A stretch of DNA of 64,000 nt from Echinarachnius parma (Eukaryota > Echinodermata > Echinoidea > Clypeasteroida > Echinarachniidae), in NCBI GenBank assembly GCA_037951105.1, contig JBAMJV010003351.1, forward strand, positions 27,327 to 91,326. The letters are read 5' to 3'. The position numbers and the translations under genes are program-made. Position 1 is the first letter of the stretch, and the number at the start of each line of letters is the position of its first letter. Positions 53,501 through 62,510 of the stretch are shown here, piece by piece. Below the pieces are notes generated by a model, which was not told the DNA's origin, did not search any database, and saw nothing but the letters and a program-made list of their open reading frames with translations.

Positions 53501-54235
53501 AATGGCAAAGCAAAAAATAATCATTTAATAAAGGCAACTGTTAGGAGGAGATTTCTGACAAAAAACATGAAAGCATGTTATAAACTTTTAAATGATCTAT
53601 GAGTATAAAAAGCATGGCAAAGTATATATTTGTTTTATTTGTGTAAGAAGCACTACATTGAAAAATACAGCATAGCTGCACTTTATTGAAGAAGCCACAA
53701 GTTTTATGGTATTTACAAACACTAGGATGAATAATATTGAAATTAAATGTATTCCAATAAATTACTATTTTTTGTATTGAACATTGTTAAAGGTGCACCT
53801 GTAAAGTGTCAAATATTGCCCAAAATGACGTTTGAGACTTCAATCTTGTACCAAAATCATTGTAAGATATGTCCAAACGATGTGTAAAAGTTTCATTGAA
53901 AAAGAACACTGGTTTCCTGGTTAAAAAAGCGAAAATATGTGTCAGCTTTTACAACGAATTACTGTATGACGTGTATTCTTTATGACCGTTCATTAACGCT
54001 CTTGCATCACACAAGGCAATGGTTTTGAACATAAGCGGTCAGTTACAAACATGCATTATCCTTTTCATTAAATAACTTATAATGTATACAATTATTATCA
54101 TAATTAAAATAACCTTCTAAACATCACGACTATCAGCTAAAATGAAACAGTGTGACAATTGGACATACCCCCTGGATCACACAAGGCAAAGGCCAGCATG
54201 CTGAGGGTCGATACTGCTGAGCTCACTATCAACAC
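36630..54235 (-). CDS. ACC-synthase-like (ACCS-type) PLP aminotransferase, fold type I (5' partial, 9 exons)
   Basis: Nine GT-AG exons on the minus strand join in frame to 322 residues plus TGA. Visible hallmarks: CDPGDTVLAASPIYG, the NPGNPLG loop, DEIYGSSVY (Asp and Tyr that contact PLP), the GLAK|DFGMPG segment holding the candidate Schiff-base Lys, AGLFIWADFSK, and EPGWFRIVFSHP with the carboxylate-binding Arg. This is the ACCS branch of the 1-aminocyclopropane-1-carboxylate synthase family. The human member is reported to lack plant-type ACC synthase activity, so the substrate is open. Odd point: the Ser three before the Lys is Gly and the Arg eight after it is Pro, although both normally hold the PLP phosphate. 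About 130-170 N-terminal residues are missing and were not found up to 64000. Confidence 0.85.
37018..37090 (-). pseudogene. Partial copy of the ACCS-like penultimate exon
   Basis: Minus strand: VPPGVAFYAGEPGWFRIMF and SHQTKLVK followed by a GTAA donor. It lacks the first two thirds of the exon and has only a weak acceptor. It could be an alternative 3' exon, but the short form would break the frame of the domain. Confidence 0.65.
37346..38046. mobile_element. MITE family A copy interrupted by MITE family B
   Basis: Outer ends TGTGACTGG and CCAGTCACA match family A. A family B copy (37506-37950, TTAAAGGGTACCACCACCC ... GGTGGTCCCCTTTAA) sits in the middle. Confidence 0.65.
38090..38170 (-). 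pseudogene. Degenerate copy of the ACCS-like penultimate exon
   Basis: Minus strand: VTQCATFYARYLGWFRIIFD resembles VPQGAAFFAGEPGWFRIVFS. The EP of the key EPGW motif is lost and the 5' part is absent. Confidence 0.6.
38329..38482 (-). CDS. ACCS-like penultimate exon (intact copy): EPGWFRIVF
   Basis: Acceptor attacag, donor gaaa|gtaagg, phase 0 to 1. It encodes YLSEATFEAEYRLADHF, then GAAFFAGEPGWFRIVFSHP, including the Arg that binds the substrate carboxylate. At least four broken copies of this exon surround it (37018-37090, 38090-38170, 38545-38655, 40140-40270). Confidence 0.92.
38545..38655 (-). pseudogene. Copy of the ACCS-like penultimate exon with an in-frame stop
   Basis: Minus strand after an acag border: LSEATYEAEQ, stop, LADHFSENGIAVPQG, then a deletion that removes the AFFAGEPGW block. 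The foldback element at 38657 lies directly next to it. Confidence 0.75.
38657..39849. mobile_element. Foldback element FB1 (arms built of AATTGAATG/CATTCAAATT words)
   Basis: Outer ends TATAGGTTTTCCCGG and its inverse. The left arm repeats gtcattcaaattcg-like words; the right arm (39530-39840) repeats the inverse aattgaatgaccat and aattgaatgcccat. The centre has GATGATAAA-rich sequence and a (GT)n tract. It is inserted next to a duplicated ACCS-like exon. No coding capacity. Confidence 0.72.
39870..40103. mobile_element. Foldback element FB2, small copy, with telomere-like core
   Basis: The left arm ggtttatgttcacttggtct continues in TTGGTCTA words; the right arm tagaccaaatgg...gaccaagtggcaatttacc is its inverse. 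The core is (AACCCT)n degrading to (ATAATC)n. TACTAG stands on both sides, a probable 6-bp target duplication. Same family as 54871-56252. Confidence 0.75.
40140..40270 (-). pseudogene. Copy of the ACCS-like penultimate exon with an in-frame stop
   Basis: Minus strand after an aacag border: YLSEARFDLVRRLDDHF then TKDGITVP, stop, GAAFYAG, then divergence at the EPGWF block. Flanks 'gaagcgtcatgatgt' and 'ctttcaatacaagatggttc' are shared with 38504-38566, showing that the whole segment was duplicated. Confidence 0.75.
40469..40611 (-). CDS. ACCS-like exon: small domain
   Basis: Acceptor gtcctag, donor agtaag|gtaggt, phase 1 to 0. It encodes EWIQTKYLPANHKRL and then PYIKPSAGLFIWADFSK, the conserved AG.F.W.DL/F block. 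Confidence 0.93.
40809..41130. mobile_element. MITE family D, copy
   Basis: Ends ttaaagtgaggcctgtaaag and its inverse around 'cccaaaatgaaatttgagac'. Relatives: 52063-52458, 57139-57616, and halves at 3110-3260, 32640-32850 and 53787-53960. Confidence 0.62.
41590..41731 (-). CDS. ACCS-like exon: after the PLP Lys, altered phosphate-binding site
   Basis: Acceptor tttgcag, donor agag|gtaaga, phase 0 to 1. It encodes DFGMPGNPTGLVYTWNEELR and then VAKLLEDR. In the family this reads DFG(L/M)xGxRxGxLYT; here Arg is replaced by Pro (PGNPTG). Confidence 0.92.
41823..41935. repeat. (TAA)n microsatellite
   Basis: About 110 bases of nearly pure ATA/TAA units in an ACCS-like intron. A similar tract is at 47459-47518. 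Confidence 0.9.
42282..42423 (-). CDS. ACCS-like exon: PLP Asp/Tyr motif and candidate catalytic Lys
   Basis: Acceptor cgtcacag, donor ctaag|gtaatt, phase 2 to 0, after an 8.7 kb intron. It encodes HDLHCIIDEIYGSSVYDRSV and then VVYGLAK. Asp-Glu-(I/L)-Tyr is the PLP pyridine-binding segment. The final Lys aligns with the Schiff-base Lys of SxSKDFG. Confidence 0.92.
42455..43075. repeat. Interspersed repeat family I, copy 2 (inverted)
   Basis: Reverse complement of 23681-24245, from cttttgcaagccaaatttca to gagggactgtcccttt. Confidence 0.65.
43295..43367 (+). tRNA. tRNA-Gly (anticodon TCC), copy 1
   Basis: 73 bases that fold as a cloverleaf. The acceptor GGTCCCC pairs with GGAGACC (one mismatch). 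The anticodon stem TCAGC/GCTGG holds the loop GTTCCAA (TCC). The B box is GGTTCGAGTCC and the A box TGGCCTAGTGG. No intron; CCA is not encoded. Because it lies in a repeated unit it may be a tRNA-derived element, although the structure is intact. Confidence 0.7.
43729..43801 (-). tRNA. tRNA-Gly (anticodon TCC), copy 2
   Basis: Inverted and apparently identical to 43295-43367, so the two genes face each other with about 360 bases between their 3' ends. Confidence 0.7.
44090..44169 (-). pseudogene. tRNA-Gly-like pseudogene
   Basis: Third copy, 80 bases, with a 7-base insertion and changes in the anticodon arm (gtctttggcttggacattgg), so the cloverleaf is broken. Confidence 0.7.
44990..45615. 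repeat. Inverted repeat partner of 49915-50460
   Basis: gaaagcaagccacctatcca, acatgttggcagtctgaaat, aattgtacttggtagacctt and the 'gtagagggcgct' repeat run in this order and recur inverted at 50460-49915. The arms are about 550-620 bp and enclose ~4.3 kb of an ACCS-like intron. Confidence 0.7.
45680..46070 (-). pseudogene. Degenerate coding fragment of unknown multi-copy family
   Basis: Minus strand, in pieces: YSDADEVHLIFDRYAYDV (about 45908-45963) and YLAKKMLVKAHAEQKQMVVA then WGSQEL (45681-45759), with frameshifts and stops between. It resembles a protein often seen next to mobile elements in marine invertebrate genomes. The family cannot be named from sequence alone. Confidence 0.4.
46100..47455. 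other. Intron sequence without recognised features
   Basis: AT-rich ACCS-like intron with a G-run at 46984-46997. No exon, repeat border or RNA gene seen. Confidence 0.5.
47459..47755 (+). repeat. (TAA)n followed by a SINE
   Basis: (TAA)n at 47459-47518, then ggctacttatacagcgcac, gcgcattactattattaccc, ggtcatcggatacatac and ccactccctggggagcattc. The last part recurs inverted at 6180-6345. Confidence 0.55.
47760..49910. other. Intron sequence without recognised features
   Basis: About 2 kb of AT-rich DNA in the ACCS-like intron. No exon with family similarity and no clear repeat borders seen. Confidence 0.45.
49915..50460. repeat. Inverted repeat partner of 44990-45615
   Basis: Reverse complement of the upstream arm, including the 'cagccgtttctgaaccgatt' block. 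It is followed by a LINE-like tail ending in taaactgaactgaactgaa (to about 50584). Confidence 0.65.
51100..51200 (-). CDS. ACCS-like exon: NPGNPLG loop
   Basis: Acceptor tttcctag, donor aaaag|gtgaga, phase 0 to 2. It encodes GHKVKAFLLINPGNPLGTVY and TREQVLDYLGFCKR. The NP.NPLGT.Y motif is diagnostic for class I/II aminotransferases of this branch. Confidence 0.93.
51930..52007 (-). CDS. ACCS-like exon: connecting helix
   Basis: Acceptor ttttcaag, donor aaagg|gtgaga; 26 codons, phase 0 to 0. It encodes CGADGTKPYEMTTQFLEDAL and KEAQKR, the helix before the NPxNPxG loop. Confidence 0.8.
52063..52458. mobile_element. MITE family D, copy
   Basis: Ends tcaagtgatccattaaattc and ttaatggatcactataa, with an inner (AT)n tract near 52295. 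Lies between two ACCS-like exons. Confidence 0.55.
53391..53488 (-). CDS. ACCS-like exon: substrate/cofactor loop
   Basis: Acceptor attttcag, donor gcaag|gtaatc. It encodes DTVLAASPIYGSIPFIFFTN and AGVKTFTFPLSSK, matching the D.vL...P.Y.gf......r..v...p stretch with its conserved Tyr. Confidence 0.87.
54169..54235 (-). CDS. ACCS-like exon: cofactor-domain start
   Basis: Minus-strand acceptor ttaacag, donor gggg|gtatgt. It encodes VLIVSSAVSTLSMLAFALCD and PG, matching the (N)G.......l...LCDPGD segment of ACC synthases. It ends in phase 1 and completes GD with the next exon. Confidence 0.85.
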
Positions 54236-54870
54236 CTGTTAAAGAGATTTCAGAAAGGTTAAAATAAAATATTTTTAAATCAAATGTTACAACTATGAGA
54301 GCATTTGAAAGGGAATGATTCTCATTTTACATGTTTTATTCAATGAACTTTCAAATGGAATTAAAATCAACCAATTTCGTGTCAAGGGGCATTTCGGGAA
54401 GTACCAATACTCAAGTGTACCTTTAAAGGGATCTAGTAACATTTAGGCCTAGGATAAATATTCCAATATTCCAATAATTTGAACAGCTGAGCAGCTGTTG
54501 GTATTCAAACATGACTTATTTTACTTTTCGGATATCCGCATACTGGTGTGCATTATTAAGTTACGGTTTAATTATATATATGTGACCGGCTATAGCAAAA
54601 CCCTGCACTTGTCGGTAAAAATCAAAACCGGATTTCATGGCAAAAATGTTCTGTCATAATGAATAATTTCTTTGATAAGATATACATGTATGAAAAGCTC
54701 TCTTTCGCTCCTTTCATTTGATGTACAACTTATGGCACACAATTCACGCATGACTGAATTAAAACAATGGAAAGTGGTGTTACCAAAATTCCATTTGCAC
54801 GCAGAAATTGCAAGTTTGGGTGAGTTTTTTGGGTGAGTTTTTTGGGTGAGTTTTTAGGGTAGTAAACGGG

Positions 54871-56252
54871 TAAACTGCCACTTGGTCTAACCCCGCTTCG
54901 TCTAATATCCACTTCGTCTAATCCTACATAGTCTAATCCCATTTCGTCTACAACCACTTGGTCCATTAGCCGGTTCGTCTAATAACCATTTGGGCTATAC
55001 CCTTATTGTCTAATATCCACTTGGTCCAACACCACTTAGTCTAATGCCATTTCGTCTAAACACCAGATTGTCTAATATTCCATTCGTCTAATATCACTTC
55101 GACTATTTACCAGTTCGTCTAATACCACTACGTCACTACGACTCCCACTTGGGCTAATGTCCCACTTGGGCTAATGACCACATGGTCTAATGCCCATTTA
55201 GTATAATGACCATTTGGTCTAAAGGTCTAATGTTACGTTGGTGTAAAGTTTGATAATTGTAATTCAGTGTTACTTAGTAATAGTTTGCATCGTCCACTAA
55301 GTTCAACAGGGGCCGCGGAAAGGTTTTGAAAGAGGAGGGCTGACCACATTTGAATTGTTATATAGTGTGTTAGGTTATGTTTATGTATTTCTTTGTTTTT
55401 AGCAAAAAAAAGTGGGGGCTGAACCCCCCAGCCCTCATCCCCCCGTTGTCTACGCCCCTGTTTGACGATATACGATTTTATGGAACCTGTTTTTTTTGTT
55501 AAGGTACCTGATTATAATGCCCACTATCTTGTTTTCTTTTAGGTGGTCAATATACACTGTTTGATGAAATTCTTCTATAAAGTTCACTTGTTTATAGCGG
55601 CCACATATCTATTTTCCCTTGGGTGGTGAGCGTACGAACGATATTTTAGGACTTGTCTATGAAGGTCACCTGATTGTAGCGGCCAATTAGTTTTCTCTTA
55701 TACACAGGTTTCGTCTAGTGAAACCGCTGTGGCTAAATATCCATAGAGCTATAATTACAGCCCTATGGAATCCTTCACACGGTATGCAGGCGGTGGCAAT
55801 CTCAGAGGTCAGTGTGGGCGATCGTTAGACCAAATGAGAATTAGACTAAATGGTCATTAGCCGAAATAGTGTTTAGACGAATTGGCATTAGACGAACTGC
55901 TTTCAGACCAAGTGGAAAATAGACATATTGGTATTAGACGAAATGGTAATAGACCAAATGGTAATAGACTAAATGGATATTAGACCAAATGGTTATAGAC
56001 CAAACGGTAATTAAACGAATTGCATATAGACCAAGTGAAGAGTAGCCTAACTGAGAATTAGACGAAGTGATAATAGACGAAACGAGGGGAAAAAAAAGAA
56101 GACGAAGTGACAATTGGCCCATTTGGTGATTAGACAAAACGGCAATTGCCTAAGCGGGCATTAGACCTAGTGATGATTAGACCAAATGGGTTTAGCCGAA
56201 GTGGAGTTAGACGAACTGATGATTAGACCAAGTGGTATTAGACCAAGTGAAT
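54871..56252. mobile_element. Foldback element FB2, large copy
   Basis: The left arm (54871-55240) is a run of TTGGTCTAAT/TTCGTCTAAT words about 16-18 bases apart; the right arm (55825-56245) is the inverse (ATTAGACCAAATGG). Ends are GGTAAACTGCC-acttggtct and inverse of GGTTTATATTC-acttggtct. TAAACG stands on both sides, and the intact right arm of the host element shows one TAAACG at this site. Confidence 0.75.
55307..55460. mobile_element. Small hAT-like MITE in the loop of FB2
   Basis: 154 bp with ends CAGGGGCCGCGG and CTACGCCCCTG, the CAGGGGC terminus common in hAT elements. It has a C/G-rich interior (gaaccccccagccctcatcc). An 8-bp target duplication is not clear. Confidence 0.5.
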
Positions 56253-57138
56253 ATAAACCAATAAACGTACTTATTTTGAAAAAGGACAAACACTGCATAA
56301 ACATTCATATTTGTATCTTTTATATGACATCTCATGCACAAAAAAAAACGTATGCCAGAGAACAAGTACAATGAAAACATGCCTGATAAATTTCTGCCAA
56401 AATGAGTAGATAGTTGAGTAATAGGGCAGTCACACCGCCAAACCGAATCCAAACCTACACGAGACCGAATAATTCAGGGACGTTGCGGGGACGTTCGGGG
56501 TGCTAGCGGTTTGGTGTTGATGTGGTATCGGAATTGTCGGTCTCTTATCGGGGTCCAGTTCGGACTCCGACAAATTATCGGGGTGCTTGCGGGGACGTGT
56601 CGGGGACGGTTCGTGGAATGCGGGGAGGATTCGGAGTGGATTCCATCTGGTGTCGGGGTGAAAATTCGGACTAGGTTCGGTTCTGATGCCATTTGGATTC
56701 GGCCGAACTGAAACCGCAAGAAAAAAAGAATGAAAATGTGGTACCCAAATGATGCCCGCAACTACACCGATACCAAACCGAATCAATACCGAATAGCCCT
56801 CGAGCGATGCGATATTTACCCACTTGAGCACATCCGATATTTGAAAGAGGGTCGATATCTTTCAAAGTTTCACAGTTGGAACTCTCCAATAGAGACTTTC
56901 GAAATTTAAACACTCCAGCATACATCATAACAACTTCGGCGTTTTGAAAACCAAAACCTGTTCTTAAATGTATAAATACAACGAGGTATATGAAAAAACT
57001 CTCGGAAGTTTGTGGACACTGCTACTAGATCCTTTGTAAGTAATTTATGAGTCTGGACGTTAGGTAGACACAAGCAAAAACATATGCAATCACTATTCAG
57101 ATAAAACATTACTGCTGTTTATTTCTATCATTATAATA

Positions 57139-57616
57139 TTAAAGTGATCCATGTAAAGTGTCAGATATTGCACAAAATGACATTTGAGACTTCAATCCTA
57201 TATCAATATCATTGTAAAATACAATTGAAAGATTTGTGAAAGTTTAAAAGAAAACGACTACTGTTTACCTGGTGAAAAAACCGAATATTGAGTTCATATT
57301 TTATCACCGAATACTGGTGGCCTGCCGTAGATTTGTCGCAGTAATAATCGTCCGTTTGACGATATCCGCACCCGTGTATAATCTGTGCGTGCTTGGCTCA
57401 ATGCAGTCGGGTACATCGACTCGTAACGGTTGCGCTGCCGAAGGTTTCGGCTACTCCGATGATTTTCAATGATAATTATCTTCATACTGAAGGGACATTT
57501 GAAAAAATCTAACCCTATTTTATTATTCTCTTACCATAAGCTAAACAACACGGCAGAAGAGAAAGGAGGAAGCTCCAAGTAATTTTCATAAGTTATTTAC
57601 ATGGATCACTTTAATT
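57139..57616. mobile_element. MITE family D, copy with an unusual centre
   Basis: Ends ttaaagtgatccatgtaaag and inverse. The central part (57290-57480) is GC-richer and not shared with the other family D copies in this window. Confidence 0.6.
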
Positions 57617-57679
57617 CAAACATAATTATAAAGAAACTGACCAGAAATATATAATGTGATTGAAAAGAGCAAAGAAAAT

Positions 57680-57757
57680 GGGATTCCAACGGGATTCGAA
57701 TCCGAGACCTTCGGATTGCTAGTCCGGTGCTCTTACCGACTGAGCTATAGAAAACCC
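57680..57757 (-). tRNA. tRNA-like Ala(AGC) sequence in a SINE, second copy
   Basis: Minus-strand copy of 2293-2370 with the same flanks (ggggtttcagtgacgagc) and the loop CTAGCAA. The A and B boxes remain. It is probably a SINE head. Confidence 0.45.
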
Positions 57758-59679
57758 TAGTACGGCGCTCGTCACTGAAACCCCTTAATTTTCATTGCTC
57801 GAGTGGTCAGAAGCTATTATAAACCTGATATAAACCCGACGGATAGAAATCAACTTGGGGATATATTATATGCGAGGGATAGATTACTTCATCCTGTACT
57901 TTGACAAAGAATATAATTATAATGAAACATAAATCGGACAGAAATTCGCAAACAATCATGTTCGTAATGTTGAGTTGGGAAATAGAACATGAAACTAATA
58001 TCGGAAATGATTCTCGTTCAGATAAAGTAAACCCAAGTGTCGTATTTATACTAGTGGGATGAATTCGGGCTGTGTTCCATGTGAGTTCGGAATTGTCGGT
58101 TTCATGTCGGGGTCCATTCAAATATTATCGGGGTCGTATCGGCCTTGATTCGGCCGAATGCAAACCGAATTCACGCGATGAATAGAAGACCGAATGATTT
58201 TGGTGTGACTGCTAAGCCCTGGCCAGTTCGGTCTCTTGTCGGAGCCCGATAAAGTGGAAATGTGTAATTTAGTTCGGTTTGGTGTCGGTCTGGATTCGGT
58301 TTGGCGGTGTGACTGGGGTATAAGAAGTCGCTCAGCTTTCCTGACTTAGCGGATGACAATGGACTTGATGCATGAGTGAATTTACACAAACATGGGGATC
58401 AGGGAAAATATGGGAAACATGCTAGATCAGGAAAGTTAATAATTTGGGCTGAAATCAAGCATGTTTTCATTGTTCTCGTTCTCTGGCATAAATCATTTTT
58501 TAATCATGAGGTGTCATATGAAAGATAAAAATATGAATTTGTATGTGGTGTTTGTCCTTTTTCATAATAAGTACGTTTACTACCCTAAAAACTCACCCAA
58601 ACCTGCAATTTCTGCGTGCAAATGGAATTTTTGTAACACCAATTTCCATTGTTCTAATTCATTCATGCGTGAATTTTGTGACACAAGTTGTACATCAAAT
58701 GAAAGAAGAGAGATAGAGCTTTTCATACATGTATATCTCATCAAAGAAATTATTCATTATGACAGAAATTTTCTGCCATGAAATCCGGTTTCGTTTTATC
58801 TGGGACACACTGTATGATTGTTTAAATTTTACAATCTAAAGTCTTTTACACACATTATGTGAACTTTAAATGCCCATTTCTTTAAAACATGAATTACCGA
58901 CAAGTGCAGAGTTTTGCTATAGCCGGTCACATATATTTGTTAAATGTATTTAAAATTATTTGGATATCCTGACTATTTGAATACCTTTCTTGTCTATTAA
59001 TTGTGTAGCAAAATAGGTATTCATCCCAGGCCTAAGTAACATTGTAGACATGCAAAACCGGACAAAGGATTCATAACATGTGTATTTTTGTGATCCTCTC
59101 AGTGAAGTGTCAATACTGCATGGTAAATGAATGTCATATGACCTAGTAATCAGCAAAATGCTAAATGATATTTGCTAACTTTGTACGCAGTTGAAAGACT
59201 GAACTGGTTAAAAAAAACCGAAACCGCGGTGTCATGCTTCTATTGGTAATATGTTTACAAGGAGGTATGTGAGAGCCGCTATAGTTCTAAGTAAGTTTTG
59301 TTGATTTTGACAATCTTACTAGATCTTTAGTGGTTAAATTCTCCAAAGGTAATATTTGAGAATTAAATTATAACAATAAATTTAATAAAGTCAGGCTGCT
59401 AGAGGAGACATCATAGGATTGCAACTATATACAGTTTTGAATGACACGCCAGTTTATGCCAGCGAAATTAAGTTTGACACAAACTCTTCTGGTCCAGCAT
59501 TGAGATGCTGCACTGCAGATCGCCTTTTTGAACTTGGCTTGATTGCTTCCACTGCATAACACTTGAGTCAGCATGTATTACGCACTGACGCAAGGGGTTC
59601 CCAAGATGGCACTGCACATATGTTTTGTTTTACAAATCCAAACCACCTTTAAGTGCTAACCCAGTGCTTGAAACTAGGC

Positions 59680-59925
59680 CCAGGGAAAAAAATACACGGG
59701 GGTGGCGGGCGAATTCGCCCCCGAAATGCCCAAAAGAGCCCCCGAAAAAAAAGTAGCCCCCGATCGTGATCGAATGCCAATCAGATGATAACTTACAGCA
59801 TTTAGATAGTAGCCCCTGAAATTCGAAAAAAGAGAAATTATAAAAGTAGCCCCCGAAAGTTAGAAAAGTAGCCCCGAAAACTTCCATAAAAGTAGAAAGG
59901 GAGCCCCCAAAATAAAAAATATTAA
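59680..59925. repeat. Degenerate 'gtagcccccgaaa' repeat
   Basis: About eight copies of (a)gtagcccccgaaa or agagcccccgaaa with A-rich spacers; low-complexity. Confidence 0.6.
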
Positions 59926-60005
59926 TTTTTTCCCGGATTAACTAGAACTAGCCTGAATATCTGGGGCAGGTAAAAACTGATGTCGGGCAAGTCACATTTC
60001 ATAAA

Positions 60006-60259
60006 TGTGACTGGCTATAGCAAAACCCGGCACCTGTCCATAATTCATGTTTTGAAGAAATGGGCATTTTAAGTTCACACAAATGTATGTAAAAGACCTA
60101 TGATTGTAACATTGGAACAATCATATCTTCGTTAATTATTGACCAATTAGTTAGAACAAAGCATCAAATGAAAGTTTGTGATGAGGCCTTTGTAATGGTA
60201 TGAAAATCTGCATTTTGATTGTTACCAACAAGTGCCAGGCTTTGCTATAGCCGGTCACA
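60006..60259. mobile_element. MITE family A, short copy 2
   Basis: 254 bp, ends TGTGACTGGCTATAGCAAAA and TTTGCTATAGCCGGTCACA, with an internal match to 5278-5511. Confidence 0.7.
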
Positions 60260-61384
60260 AATGGTCTTGTCTGGTGGTCCAATTAGGCAACTAACATTTC
60301 TGTTCAACTTAGACAGAAAAATGCAACTCCTTACATTTAACGCTCATCTAGAAACAAGACAGAAATTTGCAAAGCAAACCTGCTAATGCGACCACCTGCT
60401 CATAACGACTCCTCTCTGCCCCCCCCCCCCCCGTGAAACATCACGTGTTAAGCGACCTGCGTAATGCGACCACCTGCCTAACGCAACCAGCGACCACCCC
60501 ATTTGGGTCCCGACGCACATATAAATATGTGTATAGCGACCACAAAATTAGCGCTTGAGCGACCAAGTCACCAACTCGGTCGCCTCTGGTCGCTCTGGCT
60601 TGTTCAATATGCATAAAACAGGATTTTATGTACCCATATATATTCGCACACTTTAAACTACCTTCCGACCCCTCCTCAGTAGACATATGGCTTGACACTG
60701 GCTACGCCATGGACCTTTATATAATGTATACTAAACAAAACTGTAGAGTTTTTGTGCAATTTTGGGGTCATACAGGCCCGTAGCCAGGGAGGGTGTGTTG
60801 GGTGCGTACCACCCCCACCCCCAGAAAGACCCACTTTTTATCGGTCTTGGCCATCAACATTCTGTCTTGTTGACACCCCCACACTCCTGCTTACACAACT
60901 AAACCATTGGTCATGGTCTCGGGCTCGACTTTCCCATTGCTGCTGTTTAGCTTTAATCATTAATTTGACAGGTATTATAATACCTAATGTACAAATTGCC
61001 AAAACATGATCGATAGTTCTGCAATCTCAACCAAAATTTCCAGTTTTACATGTACTTGTACGTGAGTACGTGAGTCTACAATGGCATCATTTCATATCAT
61101 ATATTTCTGCAGATTGGGGCATTGTTGAAAGATAATGAAAGAAAAAACACACATGCACCAAACAAACGTTTGTCTGGAGAACGTTCATTATTATTTACTC
61201 AACTGTTCACATCCACCTTTGAAATCGGGCTGCGGTATCACGCACGCCCATGCACGAATGCAGTGATCCGATTCAAAAACTAGACGAAGTCGTGTATGAG
61301 CACATCAAACGTGCAACAGTACTGTATCTTCTATTACAAGACCTTGTAATATTTTTTTCAATTATTACTTTGCATTTTCGCTCA

Positions 61385-62230
61385 TTACTTGGCCATGCAA
61401 TGTCCATTTGACTTGCGTCGCTGTTGTAGCGTTTCCAAATTCAGTCTCTGTTTCATCGAGGTGACACTACTCTTACGACTATAATCCCCACTTACAAAAC
61501 GCGCGGCCCTGTTTTGGATTGCTTCTATTTTGTTAATCAAAATTTGTATGTGTGGGTCCCATAAAGAGGAGCAATAATCTAAAATGGGTCTAACTAAGGT
61601 CTTGTATGACATTGCTTTAATATGTCTAGTACAATCATACAAGTTTCTCCTCAAAAAACCAAGTGTTCTATTTGCCTTAGCACAAATCCTGTCCACATGA
61701 GTGTTCCATGTTAGGTCTGATGTTATGTCCACTCCTAGATATGTGTGTGTCTTTGTTTCTTGCAAGTCAGTGTTGTTGAGTGTGTATTGGTATTTATATG
61801 GCGTTCTTGCATGAGTAATGCGCAAAACATGACACTTTTGGGCATTGAAGTCCATTTGCCATTTGTTTTGCCATTCTGTAAGGGTGTCGAGGTCCCTTTG
61901 TATTTTTCCTGCGTCGTCTGGGCCGGATACTGTTGAGTATAAGATACAGTCATCTGCGAATATACGACACTTGGACTTGATGCCCTCCGGCAAGTCGTTT
62001 ATAAACAACAAAAAGTATAGTGGCTCTGTAACTGTACCTTGTGGCACACTAGAGTCAACTTTGACCCATTCAGATTGTTCCCCTTCAACGACAACCCGTT
62101 GTTTACGTTTTGTCAAAAATTCTTCAATCCATCTATGTATTTTCCCTCTTATACCATTATTCCACAACTTCAATAACAATCTTTTGTGAGGCACTTTATC
62201 AAATGCTTTTTGAAAGTCCATAATAATCAC
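61385..62230 (-). pseudogene. Non-LTR retrotransposon reverse transcriptase, C-terminal part
   Basis: 281 uninterrupted residues: MDFQKAFDKVPHKRLL (RT motif with catalytic Asp), SSVPQGTVTEPLYFLLFIND, FADDCILY (the FADD form of the active-site YXDD), then HTYLGVDITSDLTWNTHV and LVRPILDYCSSLWDP typical of the thumb of Jockey/CR1-like LINEs. The N-terminal RT, endonuclease and ORF1 are missing. The 5' break is at about 62240, where the CGTAGT repeats begin. Confidence 0.9.
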
Positions 62231-62248
62231 ATCGACCTGTTGTCTCTG

Positions 62249-62509
62249 GTGCGGAGTTGCTATTTACCGTAGTTTGACGTTCTTTAGCGTAGTCCAGCGT
62301 AGTGGCTACCGCAGTCTCTCGTACTCAAGCGTAGTCAGACGTACCACTCCGTACCTGTCCGTGAGCAAGCTGTACCCACATTAGCGTAGTCTAGCGTAGT
62401 TTAATGTACTTAAACGTACTTATCCGTACCCTTCCGTGGCCAACCACCGTACCTTAACGTAATTCAACGTAGTTCCACGTTGTTCAACTTAGTTTAACCT
62501 AGTTTAAAG
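62249..62509. repeat. Partial FB3 copy (direct duplicate of 63001-63275)
   Basis: From tgcggagttgctatttaccg to tttaacctagttta it matches 63001-63275 almost base for base. It adjoins the left end of the full element. Confidence 0.75.
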
Positions 62510-62510
62510 G

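Larger units (their letters stand above)
56431..58315. mobile_element. Foldback element FB4 (TCGGGGT word arms)
   Basis: Ends CAGTCACACCGCCAAACCG and inverse. The left arm (56431-56800) and right arm (58070-58315) consist of TCGG/TCGGGGT words every 10-12 bases. A family D MITE (57139-57616) and a tRNA-like SINE (57680-57757) lie between the arms. No coding capacity. Confidence 0.68.
54581..58931. mobile_element. 4.35 kb family A element with long arms, loaded with nested foldback elements
   Basis: Outer ends TGTGACCGGCTATAGC and inverse equal the short family A MITEs. Arms match inversely: 54581-54870 with about 58561-58931, and 56252-56400 with about 58440-58570. FB2 splits the left arm; FB4 lies between the arms and itself carries a family D MITE and a tRNA-like SINE. 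No transposase is seen. Confidence 0.7.

Noticed and set aside
56430-56831. Proline-rich minus-strand open frame
   Set aside because: Generated by the TCGGGGT word array of FB4; several frames are open at once.
59450-59640. Possible upstream ACCS-like exon
   Set aside because: Moderate GC content and a clean stretch drew attention, but no frame matches the family's N-terminal half.
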